From positions 26,038,571 to 26,102,570 of the forward strand of contig CM060107.1 in NCBI GenBank assembly GCA_030522415.1: a stretch of DNA of 64,000 bases, written 5' to 3'. This DNA is from Channallabes apus (taxonomy: Eukaryota > Chordata > Actinopteri > Siluriformes > Clariidae). Position 1 is the stretch's first letter. Every line of letters starts with the position of its first letter. The notes under the pieces were generated by a model that made no database searches, was not told where the DNA came from, and saw only the letters and a list, made by a program, of their open reading frames with translations. A program made the position numbers and the translations under genes. Positions 12,501 to 22,505 of the stretch are shown here, in pieces.

Positions 12501-15339
12501 TGGTCATCGCGCCCCCCCCAAAAAACTCCAGGGGGAAACCCTCCGCCATGCCCCTTGTTTGGTCTAGCAATCTGTCACGTTTCCCTCTATGTCTGTGTCG
12601 GCCGTGTGTGCGAGGCATGATCGCGGAGGCGAGCTGACGGTTAACAAAGTCCTTTTATTTGTATAAACATAAATCAAAAACACTCCAACACAAACTAACG
12701 TTATTGAACGGTTGCTAGACGCCTGACTGGAGTCCAGCCAGGCTATTTATAACTGAACATAAAACAATCATCAAATTAACTTCCCTCGGTTCAGGTGAGC
12801 TTCTACGTCACCTGACCGAGGTGCAAACTGGGAAATGAAGTGAAACTAAACGTAAAACAAAACTACAACTCAAAAGACAACACAAATACAAATGGCGCTC
12901 TGGCGCCATCTAGGGGTTAACCGTTACAATAAAGAGATAGATAGACAGGCAGGTTAGTGAGTAAGGATATGGAAAATTAAATCAAAATGTCAAGTGTAAA
13001 CCTCAATAAAGAAACACCCATAAAGACCCTGTTAGAGAAAATAACTAGGGTAAATCTTCCATAGAGAGAAACAAAAAACACCACATTCAGAATAATCTAC
13101 TTGATTGTTGGTAATATGCCCTTTATTACTATATATCAAGATAATTAAATGAACCCACATTAAATATCTTGTATTTTAAAATGGTTTAATCAGTCTGGCA
13201 TAAGTTTGTACAGATTTTTTTTTTCACCTGTATGTAAATAATTCACTTACATGCTTTAAATTAGCCAAATGACAAGCAAGAGTTATCATCTGAGTGTGTT
13301 TTTGTTTTTCTTTGTTTTTATCTCTTCTTATGCATCAGCCACAACTCGCAGACTTTACGAGAGGAGACTTCAAAATCTGTTGGATAAGTTACCTTTAGAG
13401 ACCACGCCACCTGAACCTGAGACTGCAGTTCCAGAGACGGTTCCTGTGAAGGCAGATGGCAGTCAGAATGGCAACACGCACACCACGCAGGACGAGTACA
13501 GTGACAAGGAAGAAGGTAATAATTTCCTTGGCTGTTATATATGTTGTTTAAAAAATAAAAAATCACTTTTGCGAGGTTCCTCCTAATTCTTAATGATTTC
13601 AGTTGCAGAGTAACAGCTTTTTCAAAAATTAGCAAAAAATCACAGTGATTGTTGGTTAGCCTCCTCCCGTAATAAAAACTGGAAATGCAAGTTTTTAAAC
13701 AATGAAATCTATAGATCTGGGCAGAAACCAGTTTCTTCTCACACTATTGTACAAATGAATCCTAAACAAATATGTAAGACTAAATATGTAAAAGATCTAC
13801 TGACTACAGTTTTGTATTTTCTGGTGTTTTTGATTGCAGAGTTTGAACCAGTACCAGAGCCAGTTCCTGTAGCACCAAAACCTGTGAGGAGCCGAGGAAA
13901 AACACCAGTGACCACCAGGACAAGCAGCCGACACAGTAGCAAGGTAAAGCGTAGAGCAATATTAGTAAATAATCAAATGCACAGTACCAGTAGTACCACA
14001 AAGCTTCTATAGCTACATAAACCAGTAGAGGTTTCAAACCTCATCTCTAACATGATGAGAGAGATTTATAAAGAGTTATTATTTTTTGTAGAGTAAGGTG
14101 TTTCTAAAGAACCAAGTGGACATTACTCAGGTATGCAGGCAATTCTTAGTTAGGTGTTCTTACCCAGGAATACATGTATTTTTGCAAAAGATAGTGGCTG
14201 ATTGTGCTCAAAACTGCACAAGCACAAAGTTAAAATGAACCATGAATGGTGTGTGAGAAATCAATAATCCTTGCAGGTGTTTTATGCAAGTTCTATCTTT
14301 AACCTTAAAATTTATAATTATGCATTATAAAACATTGGCTAAACAGTGGAACACAGTGACTTATAACATTTTTGCAGACTTTGTAAGCAAATATATTTTT
14401 TTGTATGCTTTTCCTTTTAGACATCAATCTGTAATAACCTCTTAAATGATTGATTATCATTTAGTATGAGCCCACAATGCCAATGACTGAACTGACTGTA
14501 CAATTTGTTGCATTTTAGCAGATAGAGACCACAGCAGCTGACGAGCTGTCATTTTCTGTGGACAGAGGTGATGTTTTAAAAGACATATTCCCTAACGAAC
14601 CTGCCACACCCACAGGCATCACGTGAGTATAAAAAGTCCCTAGGACCGAACACATCCATGTTTACATTTTGGTTAAGGTCATCTGATTTATCCAATGTAA
14701 ATAATATGGTTTCTGAAGTAGTCAAATAAGAAGGGTCAAATAAAAAATAATGCAATATAACAGTAATCTAATTGAGTCATTAGTGGCCATTAATTTAGCC
14801 GTACTAGATTGATATATTCAATGAAATATTGAATGATACATCATGTGCAAAATAACTAAGGCAATATCACTGGGTTTATGGGTTTCTTTAGTGTTATGGC
14901 TACTTTGTATAAAGTTTTTTAAATCAAAATTTTACCCTCACACTTTGTGCTACTTGTGTACAGTGCTACCTGTCGGCGGCCTATCCATGGTGCAGCTGGG
15001 CGTCCAGCAAGACCGCTTGACCTCTGGCCAGAGGAATCTATCTTGCACCAGCGTGTGTTCACAACCACCAAATCATCACTCGCACAAAGCCACAGCACTC
15101 CGTCATACACTCAATCATTCTCTCCACTGTCTGAGCTGCGTCCACGACGTCGTTCCTTCTCCATCTGGCTCAAACTGCTGGTTTTCCTCCTGCTGGTTGC
15201 CTCACTTTACTATCTGTTTCAGAATGTGAGCAATGAGCAGATCGACTCCTGCATTGTCTTCTTACAGGACAAGCTGGTCACGCCTCTCCAAACTGCGATT
15301 GGTGTGCCTGGCAAAGAAGAGAATTCTGGGAGCAAGTGA
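9515..15339 (+). CDS. tmpo: Thymopoietin / lamina-associated polypeptide 2 (LAP2), membrane isoform
   Basis: Coding exons: 9515-9742, 9822-9939, 13339-13515, 13840-13943, 14092-14130, 14519-14622 and 14964-15339. All have GT-AG splice sites and join to 381 residues. The N-terminus ([19 protein letters not shown]) is the LEM-like, BAF/DNA-binding domain. The LEM domain spans about residues 85-133 ([11 protein letters not shown]...[10 protein letters not shown]). A basic linker with SRGKTPVT follows, then the conserved TPTGIT and [12 protein letters not shown] blocks. A single membrane segment at about 323-342 anchors the protein in the inner nuclear membrane, with a short lumenal tail. LAP2 tethers lamin B and chromatin to the envelope. 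The protein is shorter than mammalian LAP2-beta because middle exons are missing or reduced. The 39-nt exon at 14092 is the least certain part. tmpo lies directly upstream of slc25a3, as in human. Confidence 0.94.
10198..10345 (+). repeat. SINE head fragment in tmpo intron 2
   Basis: It begins GGCGCCACTGTGGCTCAGTGGTTAGCACTG, a tRNA-like box A, followed by CTGGTTCGATATC as box B, then the TTTGCATGTTCTCC and GGTTTCCTCCCAC body. It is truncated at its 3' side after TTAATTGGCG. Confidence 0.7.
10523..10878 (-). repeat. LTR, 3' copy with respect to the minus strand
   Basis: It is a 356-bp repeat that differs from the other copy at three positions by direct reading (in the AACTAAACAT, AACTATACG and GGCGTTCTGG contexts). 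It is bordered internally by the poly-G/poly-C tract. Confidence 0.92.
10879..12549 (-). CDS. Repeat-rich ORF of the LTR element, unknown function
   Basis: One open frame of 556 codons plus stop reads on the minus strand. The chosen ATG ([10 protein letters not shown]) is the first after the LTR; the frame stays open 23 codons further, to an ATG at 12618 inside the LTR. The first ~100 residues are acidic ([28 protein letters not shown]-like) and are followed by a basic patch ([15 protein letters not shown]). A segment around [25 protein letters not shown] could be helical or coiled. The rest is two tandem-repeat blocks: units with ACQQPL...[12 protein letters not shown], then SASPALQPP nonamers. 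I see no zinc knuckle or catalytic motif. It could be a divergent gag-like or captured protein. The stop lies beside the other LTR, so the ORF fills the element. Confidence 0.55.
   Translation of the reverse strand: MAEGFPLEFFGGGAMTISPELANWRDSEEECYGWNYIGLVEDEEEMYRSCEYRLLEEQEHLRESSEERERETPQSWEGCRLAIRRTPFRGDAARGHVVPRTGRKRRARKPKYGGDEGERKPQAEQQQREEELMWWIPEPERVSEMLEHVKELQQMILHFRDNREAGSELSHPSPTLSSELACQQPLPDAPVLPPPSSFEDSEPACQQLLSDAPVLPPPPGFEDSELARQQPLTHAPSLPPPPGFEDDRAPLSSAVHAPTLQSSAVHAPTLQSSAVHAPTPPSGFEDNELACQQPLTNAPVLPPPPGFEDSELACQQPLSHAPVLPPPPGFENDVEPSSSALHAPEPAASAVTAPTPSSSAVTAPTPSSSAVTAPTPASSAVTAPTPASSAVTAPTPASSASPALQPPSASPALQPPSASPALQPPSASPALQPPSASPALQPPSASPALQPPSASQALQPPSASPALQPPSASPALPPPSASQALQPPSTLPALQPPSTLPALQPPSTLPALQLPSRPPAPSPSLLDRRREVEHWVGCPGPPVMLRRSIFGRGGGG
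11010..11520. repeat. Short-unit GC-rich tandem repeat inside the LTR element
   Basis: Units of about 27 bp (containing GAAGCGCTCGGCGGCTGCAG) run to about 11360. Units of about 30 bp containing GCAGGCGTTGGAGCGGTCAC follow. Unit lengths are multiples of three, so the minus-strand frame stays open across all copies. Confidence 0.9.
11540..12015. repeat. Longer-unit tandem repeat inside the LTR element
   Basis: Diverged copies contain CTCGAAGCCGGGAGGCGGCGG and GCGGCTGCTGACATGCTAGC, with a 33-bp sub-block (GCGTTGGAGCGTGCACGGCG) repeated at 11711-11795. On the minus strand they encode repeated PPPPGFED and LACQQPL. Confidence 0.85.
12573..12928 (-). repeat. LTR, 5' (promoter) copy with respect to the minus strand
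   Basis: This copy has TG...CA ends and is followed by the second ATAAA target copy. It should drive minus-strand transcription of the internal ORF, against the direction of tmpo. Confidence 0.92.
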
Positions 15340-16995
15340 ATGCATCTTCTCTACCTGTCTTTATTCTTAGACTTAAGCCACATCCCCATTTGATGGATTG
15401 GAGGATTAACATATTGGCAGGGTTTGTGATTATAATTATTGCAGTCAAATTTTTCAGTCATGTCCAATTATGTTTTAATTAGTCTTCGAACTGTGTGAAC
15501 TGTGTTTTTTGTTGTTGTTGTTGTTTTTTGTTGTTTTTTCCTTTTTTAGCTGGTCATCAGGACAGGATGAAATAGTGTTCCTTTTGTTTTGTAGACTTGA
15601 ATCAATTCCCACAATGATTGCATGTAGTGCTTCTAGACACACTCCATTACAGAACAGATTTGTTATACAGTAGATATCATCAAAATGCTTTCTAAAGGGC
15701 ATTAGTATGTGTTAATCACAGGAGCTCTTCAGAATGCCAGTTTAAAATGTTGGGGCATGTTAAAAGTACTATTTTTGTGTGCAGTGGATTTTTAGAAAAG
15801 ATTACGGTATGTACATAGATTTTTTGCTGTGCTGAATAACTTTTATGTCATCAGGATAGCAAAGATATCCTCTTTGGTGATTGTCTCTTTGTTTCTGTCT
15901 CTTTGTGTAGTAGCATGGAAATGTGCCCAAACTACTAGACTACCTGGTCAGTTATGCAGAATTGCTTTAAGTGCCACTTGTGCTTGTTTTTCATCAGACC
16001 CGGTTTCACAATAATACACTCTGCTGTCCTCTCAGGCTGTAGATGTGACTTTATTTTATTTTATTTTTTTATTCATTGACATGACTGATTTTGTATTAGG
16101 TGACAACCTATAAGGTATGTTGTCTATATGTATTGTGATTGTGTTCTTGTCTAATTCGTCTAACCTGTTCAAGTCGTTATAACGCAAAATTGAACCACCC
16201 TGCCTGCTTTTTTCCCTCCTCGGCAAACATTGTTTCTTATCTAGATGGAATATTTTCTCTACTGCAGTCGGAAAGTAAAAAACCTGAAGGTCACATCTGC
16301 ATCTGTTTGACAAGCGTGAAATAGTGTAGAATCTTTTAGTTAAAATAAATACATTAACAGTGAACTTTTGTTCTAATTATTGCAAATGGTTTTGTATTTT
16401 ATTACTTGGATTTTAAAATGTTTTTGCTTTTTAATTGCAATATTTTTCTAAAGTTTTTTTTAAATGCCTTTTTAAAGACAAGCAAACAGTTCAGTGGAAT
16501 GGTAGGTGCTAGTGAATTGCAGCAAACATTTAAGTTTAAGCCTGCTGCCTAAAGGCAGAAAGTTTTTTTTTTTTTTATGGAAATTATTTTTGCACAGGCA
16601 GCTAATAGAATTTAATGCTTAACTGGACTGTTTCATTCTGGATGAACTGATTGTCTGCCATTTGAATTGTGTGAAATAAAAAAAATATATGAAAGACAAT
16701 TTTTAGTTCTTTGCATTTGGTTTAACTGTTTTTCTGTTGGAATGACAATAAGGTCCAGGATAGGAATGTGAACCTTTGACTTCTGAGCTGTTGTCATTGA
16801 GTTTAGTTCGTCCTTCATGAGCAGTAAAAGCTGTCTAATCTTATATAGGTGCGTACAGGATGTGTATTGTGAACTGTCATGTTGGATCACGTTTCCGTTC
16901 TGCTGAGTTTAGTTCATGTACAACAATTTAAAAAGAGTGCATGTATTACATTGTTTCTATACGGTATATAAAATAATGTTCTAATAAGGCTCCGC
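15340..16995 (+). other. tmpo 3' UTR and tmpo-slc25a3 spacer
   Basis: The AT-rich sequence after the tmpo stop has poly(A)-type signals at 16344-16349 and about 16675. No other gene was found. Simple T-rich tracts (GTTGTTGTTG at about 15510) occur. Confidence 0.6.
16344..16349 (+). terminator. Candidate tmpo poly(A) signal
   Basis: This AATAAA lies about 1 kb after the tmpo stop codon, with T/GT-rich sequence downstream (GTGAACTTTTGTTCTAATT). The GAAATAAA near 16673 is an alternative. Confidence 0.45.
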
Positions 16996-16999
16996 CTGT

Positions 17000-17146
17000 G
17001 GTCGAATCTGATTGGTCAAGACGACAGATGACGTGGAACTTCCGCTGCCTTACGGCCGGTTAGAAGGCGCCGGTGCGGTACTCGAGTTCTCTAGGAGCAG
17101 CCGGTAGAGGAGGACGGAGGCGCCATTTTGTGACATTTAAATAGAT
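17000..17146 (+). promoter_or_regulatory. slc25a3 core promoter and non-coding first exon
   Basis: A reversed CCAAT box (ATTGG, 17011-17015), a CRE/ATF-like TGACGTGG (17029-17036) and an ETS/GABP-type ACTTCCGCT (17038-17046) sit just upstream of a CpG-rich leader. The leader ends at a consensus donor, GTAAGTAC at 17147. ETS/GABP sites are typical of nuclear genes for mitochondrial proteins. The start site itself is not defined. Confidence 0.6.
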
Positions 17147-17493
17147 GTAAGTACTTTTAATATTAGTAACCTTAATATCGGCCTGTTGCCTTATTTATGT
17201 TTTCGTAGATTATTTCCATTATTGCGTTTTAACTGTTGTCCTTAAAATGAATTGTTGGTTCCGGAGGCCCTGTATTCCGAATGACCTGCCTCACAGGCTA
17301 ATGCTGAAGCTAAGCTAACTCGACACTGTGTGTCATTGACAAAGTGTAATGTGTAAAATAAGCAAACTAACGGAGTAGCTCTTCATTCCTATAGTTTACT
17401 TTGTTCCATTCGGTCAGTGTGTGTGGTCTTTTTTTTTTCTTTTGCTTGGCTAATGGTTTTATTTGTGCTTTTGCTTTTTAATCTACCAGCAAC

Positions 17494-20400
17494 ATGTACC
17501 CCAGCACGCTGCTCCACCTGGCCCGGGCGAATCCCTTCAGCGCACCGCTGTTCACGCTGCAGAAGACGGAGGAGCCCTCGCGGCCAGCCGCCGATGGACA
17601 GACCCGCAGACTGGCAGCAGCTTCAGTGGCTGGTGGGTTATCGTCTGTAAAGATGGCGAGATTGATTATATATTTCAATCATGCAGTGATTTGATCAATC
17701 TTCCCTCATAGATACCGCTGCTAATCAATATCTTCTAGCATAGCCGCCTTTAGCCTTTCATTGTCAGCTGTGTAGTTAATGACTGCAATTAGTCAAATAT
17801 AATGACCTGTTACACACCAGTGCAGTTCTTCCTACTATTTTTGTTTTCAATCGTTGAATTATTGCTTCAGTGGATGTCCACGGCACTGCAGGTCGCAAAT
17901 AAAAGGTCAGAATATTAGCCAGCTAATGCTAAAAGGCTAGTTATACCGAGTAGACAGATGATTGAGCAATACCATATTTTTCCATCTGCCTCCCTTTAAT
18001 AGCATGTGCACGACGCGTTTATAGATTCGTTGGAGTTTAATAGTTTTTGAATCCATTTTTGTCTGCAAGATTTCAGGCCTATTAGGAATTTTTATGAAGG
18101 ACATGGAAGGACATCGATGGGTCATACTTGTGTAATAAAGATCTGGGGGAAAGTTCATTTTCCTCACTTACTCGTTTACGGGTAGCTTTTAATCTGATAT
18201 GCAAAGGCAGTAAATCTGAAATATGATTAAATAGCGCTAGAGAACATCGCGTGGTCAGTATCGCGACCTGGGTCACATGACCGGCGCGTGGATTAGACGT
18301 ATGAATAACGCGCGACTCCTTTCCCACCCACCCGCGTTGCTCTTAAACATCCTCTATATGGCACACAGGCGTGCAAAAAGTAAAATGTGGCGTGCTTAAT
18401 AACGATTATATATGCTGATCTGTTAAGGAAAAACAAACACTAATCGTGATGATGGCAACGTATTTTGGTGTTGTGTAAACACTTTATCGATTCCTTTTTT
18501 TAAAAACTCGAATTGAATGATGGCAGCAATGTTGTAGTATTGTGTATTTTTTTTCATGTTGAAGTCTGTATTGACCCGTGTGTACATGTATATAAATGTA
18601 TGATGTAGATTTAATAAAAGTTAATCATAATTCCTGACAGAATTTAAAATCTGCATTAACAATGATTGAAGAGTCAGGAATTTTCAAGGGCACAGAATTT
18701 GTTTTGATTATGTAATGCCCTTCCTGTGACCCGTCCATCAGTGGAGGTTATGTAAACACTTGGGTTATCCATTTGGGCAGTTCAGGTTATCAGACATTTT
18801 TAACACGTATTTAAAACCGTTCATCAAAAAAGTCAGTCAGTTTATGAGCTAAACATTGACTTGTAGTGTATCACTTTTTTGCTAACTTCCGTCAAGGCAT
18901 TCTGTAAAGTGTCCAGGGATACTAATGTCTTGCTTCTCTTCAGAGGGAGACAGCTGTGAGTTTGGCTCACAGAAGTATTTCATCCTGTGTGGCTTCGGTG
19001 GGATTCTGAGTTGTGGCACCACGCACACGGCGGTGGTGCCCCTCGACTTGGTTAAATGCAGAATGCAGGTCCGTTTGGGTTTGATCGCCGGAGTCATGTG
19101 GAGTGTGTGACCACGGCACTTACCCAGCATGTTTCATTTCGTGTTGTGATGCATGAGCATGTGTGTGTTGTGTTCTTCATATAACAGACTCGGGCAACAG
19201 CTGTGAGTTTGGTTCAACTAAATACTACGCTCTCTGCGGCTTTGGTGGCATCTTGAGCTGCGGTATCACACACACAGCTGTAGTGCCCCTTGACTTGGTC
19301 AAATGTCGGCTTCAGGTCTGTATTACTTTGAAAAGCAAAAGTTTAGTTTTAGATGGTGGGTATCCATTTTAAGCAGGCATGAACAGGAGAGCTTTATATA
19401 AGCATATAAAAATGTGACACGAGGGTTTTTGGAAAGCTTTGTACATTTACTTTTAAATGTTCAATTTGTTTCTCTTCATGCCTTCTTAAAATGTGAATAA
19501 AATTGGTGTCGATAATAAATTTTATTGGAGGGGGGGCACTAGCAAGTTATTTTGAAATGCATGTAAATCACATTTTCAACACTGACATGGTTTGCATTCA
19601 TCATACCCCACCAGTCCACAGAATGAATGTAACTTTGTTTCTTCATGTCCACAATGAGCTGCTAAACTAAATGAATGCTGTGTTTAGGTGGACCCTGCGA
19701 AGTACCGGAGCATCTTTAATGGATTCTCAGTCACAATCAGAGAAGACGGTGTGCGGGGGCTCGCTAAAGGATGGGCACCCACCTTCATCGGATACTCCAT
19801 GCAGGGTCTCTGCAAGTTTGGTTTCTATGAGGTGTTCAAGATCTTCTACGGGGACATGCTAGGAGAGGTGAGTTCCCCTTTTGGCGTGAACTAGTCTCAA
19901 TACAAACTATGCAGCAAGATGGCAGTTTGTGCATCACTAGTAGAGAAAGTATTCATGTATGTCATTTCAGTGTATTGTAAGATATTTATGGCCCCTTTGC
20001 ATGTTTGTCTGTACATTTTATTTATTCTTTTTAATTTCTCGTCTGGTTAGTTATTTCTGTACATGAGTATTGATCACTGGTTACCATGAATCCTTTATCA
20101 TATTTGCAGTACAGTCAGGCTAATTCTGTGGTGTTTTTATAATTTTTTGGTACTACGAAGCAGTGTTCATAGTATTACTTCAAAGTTTTAATAACCTTGT
20201 TCTGCTCAAACAGGAAAATGCCTACATGTGGAGAACCTCTCTGTACCTCGCAGCCTCTGCCAGTGCCGAGTTCTTTGCTGATATAGCTCTGTCCCCTATG
20301 GAGGCATGTAAAGTGCGCATCCAGACCCAGCCTGGCTATGCCAACACCCTGAGGGAGTGTGCCCCCAAGATGTACGCTGAGGAGGGTCTCTGGGCGTGAG

Positions 20401-22138
20401 TACACGTTTTATTTTCCAAAGACTTTTCGGTTTATTAGATTGGCATGCAAAAAAACTTAGACCTGGATACAAGATGTTCTTGGATAAAATCACTTCACAC
20501 GTTCCTTAGATCCACCTCTGGGGAATTCTTCACCTCTGGTGCTGCTGCTCTTCTGAGTGTGTCAGCTCCAAGGTGGAGTCTCCCAGCAGCTTTTTTGGCT
20601 GTACAGTTGGAGGTGCTTGAGTCATTGGCGTGTGAGAGCAGTCTACCTGCCCCTTCAGCCCAGCTGCTGCCCTGGCTCCCATAGTGGACATTCCCCAGGG
20701 TAGACAAGCTGGAGGGCGGACATGTACCACCTCCACTTTTCACCAAGCAATCATGTTCCAAAAAGTGGGTTAAATGACTGAAATGGAGTCAAATCCTAAT
20801 CAGAAAATCGGTTGTTTTGTAAATCCAAAATCATACTTCCTTATTCAGTCAACTTGATGGCAAAGTTACTTATGAATACGTCAGTTTGCTTGTATGGATA
20901 TAACTAGTAGCCATCACTGATTATTTAGCTGGACCAAGTCATTTTCCTTGTATTACCCAGTAGCACTGGTTCCATACTTTCTGCTCTAGGTGTGAGCAGG
21001 AGAATTTTTAAAGGCTGCATTTTATTTTGTAATTATTTTTTAAATTTATTAAGTTTTTAATGTTAATTTGCTAGGTTCTACAAGGGTGTGGTTCCCCTGT
21101 GGATGAGGCAGATCCCCTACACCATGATGAAGTTTGCCTGCTTTGAGCGCACAGTTGAGTTGCTCTACAAGTATGTGGTGCCCAAACCCCGCAGCGAGTG
21201 CAGCAAGCCCGAGCAGCTGGTGGTCACCTTTGTGGCTGGTTACATTGGTAAGCTTGGTTGATCCGACGTGTTGATCCACTGCACAGTATTGCTTTAAAAA
21301 TAAGCAAATAAATGAGCTTAAGCGTTCACTTGTTATACATTTTGCATTAATATAGGGCAGACGTAAAGATGCATTTGAATATTCATTGTTGTGGTTTTTA
21401 CCCTTCCTGTATAGCTGGTGTTTTCTGTGCCATCGTGTCCCACCCTGCTGACTCTGTGGTGTCGGTGCTGAACAAGGAAAAGGGAAGCACAGCAGCTCAA
21501 GTGCTGAAGAGACTTGGGCCCATGGGTGAGTGTTTTGTACAGTGTATTATATAAATGTATATCTTCAGGATTTCTGCCTGGGATAGGAATAGGTACAATT
21601 GTTTGGCTTTGCAAATTATACAGTAAAGTCTCTTGCTTAAAAGCCTTACTTTTAGTTTAATGTAGTATGGAGGTTGTTTTACTTGGACAACATGCTCCTT
21701 AGATCCACCTCTGGGGAGTCTTTTAGCTCTGAGTGTCACAGCTCCAGGGTGGAGGCTCCCAGCAGCTTTTCCGGCTGTACAGTTGGAGGTGCATGAGTCA
21801 TTGGCATGTGAGAGCAGTCTACCTGCCCGTTTAGCCCAGTATCTGCCCTGGCTCCCATAGTGGACATTCCCCAGGGTAGACAAGCTGGAGGGCGGACAAC
21901 AACCTCAGCGTTATTGTGGAATGAGTAAACTGTTGCTTGTTTCCTCTGACGTGGATTCCATTTTTTTTTTTTTTCAGGTGTCTGGAAGGGTCTAATTGCC
22001 CGTATCATTATGATTGGTACCCTGACCGCCCTGCAGTGGTTCATTTATGACTCTGTGAAGGTGTACTTCCGTCTGCCCCGTCCTCCTCCCCCCGAGATGC
22101 CTGAATCACTGAAGAAGAAGTTGGGTCTCACAGAGTAG
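17494..22138 (+). CDS. slc25a3: Mitochondrial phosphate carrier (SLC25A3)
   Basis: Coding exons: 17494-17632, then either 18944-19068 (3A) or 19188-19315 (3B), then 19688-19867, 20214-20395, 21075-21247, 21415-21525 and 21978-22138. They give 356 (3A) or 357 (3B) residues, against about 361-362 in human. The carrier imports phosphate with protons into the mitochondrial matrix for ATP synthesis. Residues 1 to about 45 form a basic presequence (LHLARANPF). Three carrier repeats follow with signatures PLDLVK, PMEACK and PADSVV. Other strongly conserved blocks are [39 protein letters not shown] and [19 protein letters not shown]. Each 3A/3B exon is 2 mod 3 long, so only one can be used per mRNA. 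Two introns hold snoRNA-like copies. Confidence 0.98.
18944..19068 (+). other. slc25a3: slc25a3 mutually exclusive exon 3A
   Basis: This 125-nt exon encodes [19 protein letters not shown]...[19 protein letters not shown]. The FILCG and GTTHTA residues match the mammalian A isoform, which is favoured in heart and skeletal muscle. The tissue pattern in fish is assumed. Confidence 0.9.
19188..19315 (+). other. slc25a3: slc25a3 mutually exclusive exon 3B
   Basis: This 128-nt exon encodes [20 protein letters not shown]...[19 protein letters not shown]. The YALCG residues match the broadly expressed B isoform. Only 119 nt separate it from exon 3A, and it is one codon longer than 3A. Confidence 0.9.
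20505..20725 (+). ncRNA. Candidate H/ACA snoRNA, copy 1 (possible SNORA53 homologue)
   Basis: This intronic block, between the exons ending at 20395 and starting at 21075, is shared with a second block in a later intron of the same gene. It has an AGAGCA that fits the H box (ANANNA) near 20635. A stem then pairs TCTACCTG with CAGGGTAGA, and ACA follows at 20704-20706; a second ACA at 20720-20722 is also conserved. From memory, human SLC25A3 hosts the unusually long H/ACA RNA SNORA53 in an intron. Ends are uncertain by about 20 nt, and the target uridine cannot be read by eye. Confidence 0.6.
21696..21901 (+). ncRNA. Candidate H/ACA snoRNA, copy 2
   Basis: It lies in the intron between the exons ending at 21525 and starting at 21978, and ends about 76 nt before the acceptor, a usual distance for intronic snoRNAs. 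It shares with copy 1 the start CCTTAGATCCACCTCTGGGG, the middle GGCTGTACAGTTGGAGGTGC, the H-box-like AGAGCA and the whole 3' hairpin to GGGTAGACAAGCTGG. Differences concentrate in the first hairpin. It is probably a paralogue of copy 1. Confidence 0.6.
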
Positions 22139-22499
22139 AGAACTGCTTATTGCCCTGTCCGTCATGTTTTCTATATTTAAGCTCCCACAGCTATACTGTT
22201 CCTCCCAGGCTGCTGCTCGTCAGTCATCAGGACACTGAGAGGGATTTCCTCCACGTGTAGAGATTTCATTTACATTATGACATGAGTGAATTCCATCTGG
22301 TTTTAAACTGTTAATAGTATGATTAAAAAAAAAGTTAAGGAAGCAATACTGTCTTTTCTTATTCTGTTCAAAGGTTATATTGCACATACTCTACTGAACT
22401 ACAGGAATAACTTATAGCCAGTCTTTGTCCCAGAAGTATTTCATTTCACACAGAGTACAGCAATGCATTATTAGGATATTCATCAACTAAAAGGGGTGA

Positions 22500-22505
22500 A
22501 ATAAA
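22500..22505 (+). terminator. slc25a3 poly(A) signal
   Basis: This AATAAA lies about 360 nt after the slc25a3 stop, followed by a T/GT-rich stretch (TTGTCTTGAATTGTTTTTATG). Confidence 0.7.

Larger units (their letters stand above)
10523..12928 (-). mobile_element. Young non-autonomous LTR retrotransposon in tmpo intron 2
   Basis: Two 356-bp direct repeats bound the element, each with TG...CA ends, and a 5-bp target duplication ATAAA flanks it (10518-10522 and 12929-12933). The poly-G run read on the minus strand, next to the LTR at 10878, looks like a polypurine tract, so transcription should run on the minus strand. A clear primer-binding site was not recognised after the minus-strand 5' LTR. 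There is no reverse transcriptase, integrase or protease; the interior holds one repeat-rich ORF. It therefore needs a helper element. Confidence 0.9.
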
